Positions 1 through 5,390 of a stretch of 5,390 bases of DNA are shown piece after piece. This stretch comes from CANKHA01 sp040877285 (GTDB lineage Bacteria; Pseudomonadota; Alphaproteobacteria; Rhizobiales; Xanthobacteraceae), in assembly GCA_040877285.1 (NCBI GenBank), contig JBBDNZ010000071.1, forward strand, positions 1 to 5,390, read 5' to 3'. A program made the position numbers and the translations under genes. The first letter of the stretch is position 1. Each line of letters opens with the position of its first letter. The notes below the pieces were generated by a model. That model did no database searches, was not told the DNA's origin, and was given only the letters and a program-made list of their open reading frames with translations.

Positions 1-1739
<1,739 letters not shown>

Positions 1740-1765
1740 CAAGTCCGCACCGGCGAATCGAATGA

Positions 1766-1800
1766 ACGGCGGCGTCCCCAAGACGCCGCCGTCACCATTT
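1766..1800 (+). terminator. Probable Rho-independent terminator of lon
   Basis: A perfect 11-bp inverted repeat (1766-1776 with 1782-1792, loop of five bases) begins 26 bases after the lon stop codon. It is very GC-rich (ACGGCGGCGTC arm). The T tract is weak (only ATTT at 1797-1800), so termination may be imperfect or partly Rho-dependent. Confidence 0.65.
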
Positions 1801-1814
1801 AGGCGGCCGCGCCC

Positions 1815-1888
1815 GCTTGCAAACGTCGCGGTTTGGTGCCTGCGATTCGCTGCTTTTCCAGCAACCACCGCAAGAATCGGCTTGCAAA
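1815..1888 (+). repeat. Pair of 9-bp direct repeats GCTTGCAAA upstream of HU
   Basis: GCTTGCAAA occurs at 1815-1823 and again at 1880-1888, 65 bp apart, in the lon-HU intergenic region (1740-1969). The core TTGCAA is itself palindromic. The repeats could be protein-binding sites or part of the HU promoter region, but neither is followed at 16-18 bp by a convincing -10 element. I could not identify the HU promoter elsewhere in this gap. Confidence 0.3.
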
Positions 1889-1952
1889 GCATGGCATTTC
1901 GGCAAACCCTCCGCGCCGCAACGGTGGATTGCCGTTGATTCGATGGCAGCGC

Positions 1953-1961
1953 AGGAAAGGA
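1953..1961 (+). promoter_or_regulatory. Ribosome binding site of HU (decides start at 1970)
   Basis: AGGAAAGGA lies 8 bases before the ATG at 1970. It favours this start over the in-frame ATG at 1817, which would add 51 residues that do not resemble HU. Confidence 0.8.
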
Positions 1962-1969
1962 ATGGTCCG

Positions 1970-2245
1970 ATGACCAAGAACGAACTTATCGCTGCGGTGG
2001 CCGGCAAGGCTCAGATGACGAAGGCGGCTGCTGCGACGGCGGTCGAGGCAACCTTCGACGCCATCACCTCCACGCTGAAACGGGGCGGCGAGGTCAAGAT
2101 CATGGGCTTTGGTAACTTTAAAGTGGTCAAGCGTGCAGCGCGCGAAGGTCGCGACCCGCGCACCGGTAATCCGGTCAAGATCAAAGCCGCCAAGCGCCCG
2201 CGTTTCTCCGCCGGCAAGGGGCTCAAGGAAGCGGTCAACAAATAG
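1970..2245 (+). CDS. hupB: DNA-binding protein HU (HU-beta type)
   Basis: HU is a small dimeric nucleoid protein that binds and bends DNA without strong sequence preference. The product is 91 residues, the normal HU length. It opens with the classic MTKNELIAAVA helix. The core GFGNF is at residues 46-50, the beta-arm with R61-D62-P63 and TGNP (65-68) follows, and the C-terminal helix ends KGLKEAVNK. The arm tip has Asp where the common form is Asn (RNP); the intercalating proline is kept. The start at 1970 is fixed by a Shine-Dalgarno 8 bases upstream and by alignment to the family's N-terminus. It sits behind lon, as hupB does in many proteobacteria, but the hairpin between them and 230 bp of spacing suggest its own promoter. 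A strong terminator follows the gene. The symbol rests on family and synteny. Confidence 0.97.
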   Translation: MTKNELIAAVAGKAQMTKAAAATAVEATFDAITSTLKRGGEVKIMGFGNFKVVKRAAREGRDPRTGNPVKIKAAKRPRFSAGKGLKEAVNK

Positions 2246-2263
2246 CGTTGAATTTTACCGGCT

Positions 2264-2295
2264 AACGCCCCCGCGTTCGCGGCGGGGGCGTTTTT
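2264..2295 (+). terminator. Rho-independent terminator of HU
   Basis: A perfect 11-bp stem (AACGCCCCCGC at 2264-2274 paired with 2282-2292), a 7-base loop and a run of five T (2291-2295), 18 bases after the HU stop codon. This is the best terminator in the window. Confidence 0.92.
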
Positions 2296-2344
2296 GCGTG
2301 CGCGGCCGCTGTGGCGCGGACGAAATTGCGCCGGCGCGGTCGGC

Positions 2345-2372
2345 TTGCGTTGCGGCGGCAAGCAGCGATAAA
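2345..2372 (+). promoter_or_regulatory. Possible sigma-70 promoter of tRNA-Val
   Basis: TTGCGT (2345-2350) and GATAAA (2367-2372) are 16 bases apart, and the -10-like box lies 9 bases before the tRNA. The fit is 4 of 6 for the -10 and 4 of 6 for the -35. It would start transcription just upstream of the mature 5' end. Confidence 0.4.
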
Positions 2373-2381
2373 GGAAGCGGC

Positions 2382-2457
2382 GGGCGGTTAGCTCAGCTGG
2401 TAGAGCATCTCGTTTACACCGAGAGGGTCGGCGGTTCGAGTCCGTCACCGCCCACCA
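2382..2457 (+). tRNA. tRNA-Val (anticodon UAC)
   Basis: A complete 76-base cloverleaf with encoded CCA. The acceptor stem GGGCGGT (2382-2388) pairs with ACCGCCC (2447-2453), discriminator A at 2454, CCA at 2455-2457. The D stem is GCTC/GAGC (2391-2394 and 2403-2406). The anticodon stem TCTCG/CGAGA (2408-2412 and 2420-2424) encloses the loop with anticodon TAC at 2415-2417. The T arm carries TTCGAGT with one G-T pair in its stem. UAC reads valine codons GUA and GUG and possibly others by wobble. Position behind lon-HU fits other alphaproteobacteria as I recall them. Confidence 0.97.
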
Positions 2458-2463
2458 GCACTT

Positions 2464-2478
2464 GGCGGAAAGCCCGCC
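2464..2478 (+). terminator. Weak hairpin after tRNA-Val
   Basis: GGCGG (2464-2468) pairs with CCGCC (2474-2478) around a 5-base loop, seven bases after the tRNA. There is no direct T tract (CATCCTTT follows), so its role as a terminator is a guess. Confidence 0.3.
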
Positions 2479-2541
2479 GGCACATCCTTTAGCCCTTCAC
2501 AAAATCGTTACATGGCGCCGCTAACGGTCTCTTTGACCGCC

Positions 2542-2548
2542 AAGGGGA
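2542..2548 (+). promoter_or_regulatory. Ribosome binding site deciding the start at 2554
   Basis: AAGGGGA ends 5 bases before the ATG at 2554. It favours this start over the in-frame ATG at 2512, which has no comparable site and would put 14 residues in front of a ready signal peptide. Confidence 0.65.
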
Positions 2549-2553
2549 TTCCC

Positions 2554-2883
2554 ATGAGAGCCGTTCTTATCGCCGCCTTGATCGTGCTTCCCTCCGCCGC
2601 TTTTTCGGCCGAAGTGCTGACACGCGGTACCATTTCTTGGTCCGCCGCCTGCAAGGGAAAATTTCCCACGGAAATCCGCTTCGAAAAACATAACAAGCCC
2701 GGCCGCGTTGAGGTCGTCCATGACGGCGAGGACGGTTCGGTCGACATGAATGCCGATGGCAGTTTCGGGGCGGACAAATTGGCCGGCCAGGCGGGCCAGC
2801 CGAAGACGCTGATCATGACGGGCTCGATCTACCAGGGAACCGTCACGCGCCAAGATTGCACCGGCAGCTTTAGCGCGAAGTGA
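2554..2883 (+). CDS. Small exported protein of unknown function (109 aa)
   Basis: I do not recognise a named family. The first 19 residues look like a Sec signal peptide: MR, a hydrophobic core (AVLIAALIVLP, 3-13), then SAAFSA, with cleavage likely after residue 16 or 19. The mature part of about 90 residues is polar and probably beta-rich, with two cysteines, C33 and C102, near its two ends, which could form a disulfide in the periplasm. It ends QDCTGSFSAK. A Gly/Asp-rich middle (DGEDGSVDMNADGSFGADK, about 57-75) has no EF-hand or other motif that I can complete. There is no lipobox cysteine, so it should be soluble periplasmic or secreted. It is flanked by tRNA-Val and the receptor gene and appears to be a single-gene unit. 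The export prediction is fairly sure; no function is proposed. Confidence 0.8.
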   Translation: MRAVLIAALIVLPSAAFSAEVLTRGTISWSAACKGKFPTEIRFEKHNKPGRVEVVHDGEDGSVDMNADGSFGADKLAGQAGQPKTLIMTGSIYQGTVTRQDCTGSFSAK

Positions 2884-2890
2884 TACGAAA

Positions 2891-2925
2891 ACGGCCTGGC
2901 CGGCGGGACGTCAGCGCCCGGCCGT
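2891..2925 (+). terminator. GC-rich inverted repeat after the exported-protein gene, possible terminator
   Basis: ACGGCC (2891-2896) can pair with GGCCGT (2920-2925), or alternatively GGCCGG (2898-2903) with CCGGCC (2918-2923). The repeat starts 8 bases after the stop codon. No T tract follows, so this is a weak call. Confidence 0.35.
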
Positions 2926-3011
2926 CGCGTCTGCGGCGGCCTTGGCCAGTAGAAAGACCTAAGCCACTCCCGGCCCGGCTATTTTCTTGTGAAATCGTCA
3001 GCAGCGTCGTT

Positions 3012-3017
3012 AGGAGA
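3012..3017 (+). promoter_or_regulatory. Strong Shine-Dalgarno upstream of the receptor gene
   Basis: AGGAGA, 8 bases before an ATG at 3026. It is clearly better than the site in front of the receptor's own ATG at 3095 (only GGAA at 3087-3090, 4 bases away). It suggests that translation enters here. Confidence 0.55.
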
Positions 3018-3025
3018 TTTACCGA

Positions 3026-3079
3026 ATGCGGAAGTTAACGTTGGGGAAATACCGCTGCGCTACAAAATTACGAGCGTAG
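3026..3079 (+). CDS. 17-codon upstream ORF, in frame with the receptor gene
   Basis: ATG at 3026 opens a basic 17-residue peptide, MRKLTLGKYRCATKLRA, ending at TAG 3077-3079. It has a well-spaced AGGAGA site. It is in the same frame as the receptor, whose ATG lies 15 bases beyond the TAG. Three readings are possible: a translated leader peptide that delivers ribosomes to the weak receptor start; the original N-terminus of the receptor, cut off by a nonsense change; or chance. The peptide shows no run of one amino acid that would suggest attenuation. It does not resemble a signal peptide. Confidence 0.35.
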   Translation: MRKLTLGKYRCATKLRA

Positions 3080-3094
3080 GCAGTCTGGAATCTC

Positions 3095-4657
3095 ATGTTT
3101 TCGTCTCTTTCCCTCGCGGCCGCTGCGGACGACCGGGGCCTTATGGCGCTGGCGGCGGCGGTTTGTATTCTCGCCGTCTTGGCGACACTCGGCCAATTCA
3201 GCCGCTCGCGGGCGAGCACCGGCACCGCGCGCCGGCTGTGGGGCGTGGGGACGGCCGTTGCGGTTGCATGCGGCATTTGGGCTCTGTCCTTCATCGCCGC
3301 CGGGGCCAAGACGCCAGCCTTTGCCTGGGCCGCCGGGGCGGCGGGCGTCGGTCTTGGCATGGCCATGCGCTGGGCGGCGACGGCCGCCGACGGCTCGTCT
3401 CAGGAAAACCTGCGCGCAGAAAATGCGCTGCTCGACGGCGCGCTCAGCTACATGTCCCAGGGCCTTTGCATGTTCGACGCCGCGGGCCGGCTGGTATTTT
3501 GGAACCGGCGCTATGCGGAAATCTATGCGGTGCAGGGAAAGCTGCGCGTCGGTTTCACGCTGCGCGATATTCTGGAGCAGCGCCTGAAAGCGGGCACGCT
3601 GGCTGAGGATCCCGATGCCTATGACCGCCGCGCCAGTGCGGCGGTGCAGGGTGGAAAGACATTCCGGCACATTTTTGAGCTTCCCGACGGCCGCAGGATC
3701 GCGGTGGCCAATGAAGCGCGCCCGGAAGGGGGCTGGGTGTCGACCCATGAAGACATCACCGAACGGCAGCAATTAGAGCAGGAACGTGCCGCCATCCGCA
3801 GCCAGCAGGATCACAGAGCCGCCATCGACGCCGCCATCGCCGCGTTCCGGAACCAGGTGGAGAGCCTGCTCTCCAGCGTGAGCGACAGCGCGAGCGCCAT
3901 GCGCGCCACCGCGACGTCGCTGTTCGATGCCTCGCACAAAACCTCGCAGCGGGCCGAGGGGGCGGTTTCCGCATTTAACGAAGCCTCCTCGAACGTTAAA
4001 ACCGCTGCCGTCGCCGCCAATGAACTCTCCCGGTCGATCGCGGAAATCGACCGGCAACTGGCTCATACCAGCGAAATCGTGCAGCTTGCCACATCGGAAG
4101 CGCAGGCGACCGACAGCGAGATCGCTATCCTATCCGACGGAGCGCAAAAGATCGGCGACGTGGTCAAGCTTATTCGCGATATCGCCGGTCAGACTAACTT
4201 GCTGGCGCTCAACGCCACCATCGAGGCGGCGCGCGCGGGCGAATGCGGAAAGGGCTTTGCCGTCGTCGCCTCCGAGGTCAAATCACTGGCCGTGCAGACC
4301 TCGAAAGCGACGGAGGACATCGCCAGCCATATTGCGGCTGTGCAAAATTCCACCACCAGCGCGGTGGAGGCGATCCGGCGCATCGCCAACCGCATGCAGG
4401 AGATCAATCAATTCACCACCGCCGTGGCCGCGTCGGTCGAGCAGCAGAACGGGGCGACCGGCGAAATTTCGCAGAGCGTCGCCAGCGCTGCGCGGGGAAC
4501 CGGGGTCGTGGTGACGGTGTTGGGGGAAGTCGCCGGAGGCACGTCGGAAACGCGCTCGTCGGCGGAGACCGTGCTGAATGCGTCGGAGACGGTGGAAACC
4601 GCCGTCTCCGACCTTCGGTCCAAGGTTGAAGCCTTTCTTGCCAAAGTGGCGGTTTGA
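3095..4657 (+). CDS. Methyl-accepting chemotaxis-like receptor with short MHYT-like membrane sensor and PAS domain
   Basis: A 520-residue signalling protein that should control a CheA/CheW array or a Che-like pathway. Three hydrophobic segments (about 15-35, 48-69, 74-93) are separated by a basic loop (SRSRASTGTARR), so the positive-inside rule gives N-out, C-in. LAAAVCILA and GIWALSF (60-66) resemble the first part of MHYT domains, but the usual His of GIWxxHF is Ser65. A PAS domain (about 111-225, PAS_7 style: LDGALSYMSQGLCMFD) ends in EDITER (219-224). From about 235 comes a long Ala/Ser-rich coiled-coil MCP module with the hairpin tip IAGQTNLLALNATIEAARAG (363-382) followed by ECGKGFAVVASEV. 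There is no recognisable HAMP domain and no C-terminal NWETF-type CheR tether. No che genes are nearby, so it is an orphan receptor. The start at 3095 keeps the full first membrane segment but has a weak ribosome site; ATG at 3143 (M17) is an alternative. It converges with the minus-strand HU gene. Confidence 0.93.
   Translation: MFSSLSLAAAADDRGLMALAAAVCILAVLATLGQFSRSRASTGTARRLWGVGTAVAVACGIWALSFIAAGAKTPAFAWAAGAAGVGLGMAMRWAATAADGSSQENLRAENALLDGALSYMSQGLCMFDAAGRLVFWNRRYAEIYAVQGKLRVGFTLRDILEQRLKAGTLAEDPDAYDRRASAAVQGGKTFRHIFELPDGRRIAVANEARPEGGWVSTHEDITERQQLEQERAAIRSQQDHRAAIDAAIAAFRNQVESLLSSVSDSASAMRATATSLFDASHKTSQRAEGAVSAFNEASSNVKTAAVAANELSRSIAEIDRQLAHTSEIVQLATSEAQATDSEIAILSDGAQKIGDVVKLIRDIAGQTNLLALNATIEAARAGECGKGFAVVASEVKSLAVQTSKATEDIASHIAAVQNSTTSAVEAIRRIANRMQEINQFTTAVAASVEQQNGATGEISQSVASAARGTGVVVTVLGEVAGGTSETRSSAETVLNASETVETAVSDLRSKVEAFLAKVAV
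4582..4612. repeat. 14-bp inverted repeat inside the receptor gene
   Basis: The arms 4582-4595 and 4599-4612 are complementary over 14 pairs, with a single G-T pair (T4593 with G4601), around an AAA loop. The repeat lies in the codons for SETVETAVSDL and ends 42 bases before the stop codon. A second small hairpin, GACC/GGTC (4610-4613 with 4617-4620), overlaps its foot. It is much stronger than other hairpins seen in the coding regions. Its role is unknown. Confidence 0.7.
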
Positions 4658-4705
4658 GCCCCTGCACCGACGCGGCCGCAAGAGCTTAACTGCCAGATGC
4701 CCGTA

Positions 4706-4741
4706 GAGTGTCGCGCTGCTTGCAGCGGCGGCGTGGCACTC
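4706..4741. terminator. Imperfect inverted repeat between converging genes, possible bidirectional terminator
   Basis: GAGTG (4706-4710) pairs with CACTC (4737-4741), and inside it CGCTG (4714-4718) pairs with CAGCG (4723-4727) around a CTTG loop. The element lies in the 101-bp gap between the receptor stop and the minus-strand HU stop. No T tract is present on either strand, so the terminator role is tentative. Confidence 0.3.
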
Positions 4742-4758
4742 CCACAGCGCCGGCGCAA

Positions 4759-5058
4759 TCAGACCGCTTCCTTGAGATCCTTTGCCGCCCGGAAGGCGAC
4801 CTTCTTGCTCGCCTTGATCTGAATGGCCTCGCCGGTGGCCGGGTTGCGGCCCATGCGGGCAGCGCGCTTTCTCACCACAAGAATGCCGAGGCCGCCGATA
4901 CGAATGCGGTCGCCTTTCTTGAGATGCTTGGTAATCAGGGCGACGAGATCGTTGAGTATCGCCTCAGTCTGCTTTTTCGACATCTCATGATCTTCAGCCA
5001 GCTTGGCCGCGAGATGCTTGGTTGTGACGGTCGGAGATGCCGCCGGTTTGGTTGCCAT
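4759..5058 (-). CDS. HU-family DNA-binding protein, divergent paralogue
   Basis: A 99-residue HU/IHF-family protein, expected to bind and bend DNA as a dimer. A Pro/Ala/Thr-rich N-terminal tail of about 12 residues (MATKPAASPTVT) precedes the family helices (KHLAAKLAEDHEMSKKQ). The beta-arm motif GRNPATGE is at residues 70-77, and the C-terminus is FRAAKDLKEAV. The family core GFGxF is here GLGIL (56-60), with both phenylalanines replaced by aliphatic residues. The 7-residue stretch KHLKKGD (44-50) and RKRAARMGR (63-71) are strongly basic. The start at 5058 is chosen from the AGGAGG site 8 bases upstream; an in-frame ATG 23 codons earlier has no such site. It is clearly not a recent copy of the HU gene at 1970. 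Similar proteins occur in Bradyrhizobium-type genomes to my recollection. It faces the receptor gene and is divergent from tRNA-Asp. Confidence 0.94.
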   Translation of the reverse strand: MATKPAASPTVTTKHLAAKLAEDHEMSKKQTEAILNDLVALITKHLKKGDRIRIGGLGILVVRKRAARMGRNPATGEAIQIKASKKVAFRAAKDLKEAV

Positions 5059-5066
5059 CGATGGAT

Positions 5067-5072
5067 CCTCCT
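5067..5072 (-). promoter_or_regulatory. Ribosome binding site of the second HU gene
   Basis: AGGAGG on the minus strand, 8 bases before the ATG at 5058. A full consensus Shine-Dalgarno, which fixes the start and suggests efficient translation. Confidence 0.88.
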
Positions 5073-5105
5073 CAAGGAAAGGGGCTCGGAAATCAGCTTG
5101 CAACG

Positions 5106-5149
5106 GCCGAATTAAACGATTCGGCAATGCTACACCACGATTCTTCGTG
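5106..5149 (-). repeat. Two adjacent inverted repeats in the leader of the second HU gene
   Basis: GCCGAAT (5106-5112) with ATTCGGC (5119-5125), 6-base spacer, and CACGA (5136-5140) with TCGTG (5145-5149), 4-base spacer. Both lie between the likely promoter and the ribosome site, so they could fold as RNA hairpins in the leader or serve as operator sites. Neither matches an operator that I know. Confidence 0.5.
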
Positions 5150-5172
5150 AAAAATAGGGGTTTTTCGCATCC

Positions 5173-5200
5173 AATATAAAAGAAGTCCCCAAAAATTCAG
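5173..5200 (-). promoter_or_regulatory. Possible promoter of the second HU gene
   Basis: On the minus strand CTGAAT (5195-5200) and TATATT (5173-5178) are 16 bases apart. The -10 is 5 of 6 to consensus and the -35 only 3 of 6. It sits in the most AT-rich stretch of the window (about 5150-5200) and would give a leader of roughly 105-110 bases. Confidence 0.35.
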
Positions 5201-5270
5201 GCCTTCTCCGGCGCTACATCGGGCGGAAATGCTCTTTCAGCTTCGGTTCGCCACCCGCCGGGTGCGCTCC

Positions 5271-5298
5271 TTGACTTAGGGGGAGGTGACATTTAAGT
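5271..5298 (+). promoter_or_regulatory. Probable sigma-70 promoter of tRNA-Asp
   Basis: TTGACT (5271-5276, 5 of 6) and TTAAGT (5293-5298, 3 of 6) are 16 bases apart, ending 15 bases before the tRNA. An inverted repeat GACTTA (5273-5278) / TAAGTC (5294-5299) overlaps both boxes. Confidence 0.5.
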
Positions 5299-5313
5299 CC
5301 CACAAACCCTTTC

Positions 5314-5390
<77 letters not shown>

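Noticed and set aside
1817..1969. N-terminal extension of HU from ATG at 1817
   Set aside because: The extra 51 residues do not resemble HU, and a good Shine-Dalgarno sits before the ATG at 1970, where the standard MTKNELI start begins.
2989..3606. 205-residue plus-strand frame starting with GTG at 2989
   Set aside because: Its later part is a Gly/Arg-rich shadow of the receptor in another frame and it has no ribosome site.
3068..3772. 234-residue minus-strand frame opposite the receptor
   Set aside because: Lies across clearly coding receptor sequence (membrane segments and PAS domain) and has no recognisable motif.
4708..5115. 135-residue plus-strand frame across the second HU gene
   Set aside because: Antisense to a clear HU-family gene with a consensus ribosome site.

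Overview
The window looks like ordinary chromosome from a GC-rich alphaproteobacterium, most likely of the order Hyphomicrobiales (Rhizobiales, Bradyrhizobium/Xanthobacteraceae-like). This placement rests on protein style, the lon-then-HU-then-tRNA-Val order, the PAS_7-type domain and the receptor architecture; it is inference, since no search was possible. I see no insertion sequence, CRISPR array, phage gene or integrase, and no clearly new multi-gene system.

Left part (1-2457): the 3' three quarters of lon (ATP-dependent protease, N-terminus outside the window), a hairpin terminator, an HU gene with its own ribosome binding site and a strong Rho-independent terminator, then tRNA-Val(UAC). 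These are housekeeping genes for proteolysis, nucleoid structure and translation.

Middle part (2458-4657): a 109-residue exported protein of unknown function, a 17-codon reading frame with a strong Shine-Dalgarno, then an orphan chemoreceptor-like protein. The receptor has three membrane segments resembling a shortened, degenerate MHYT sensor, a PAS domain and an MCP signalling hairpin. The 17-codon frame lies in the same reading frame as the receptor and is separated from it only by one TAG.

Right part (4658-5390): a convergent gap, a second and divergent HU-family gene on the minus strand with a very good Shine-Dalgarno and an AT-rich, hairpin-containing leader, and then tRNA-Asp(GUC) on the plus strand, complete to the last base of the window and preceded by a plausible sigma-70 type promoter.

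The genes do not form one pathway. Lon and the two HU proteins are chromosome and protein maintenance. The receptor would signal to chemotaxis or Che-like proteins encoded elsewhere. The points most worth a second look are the in-frame upstream ORF of the receptor, its eroded sensor domain, a 14-bp inverted repeat inside the receptor gene, and the unusual core sequence of the second HU protein.
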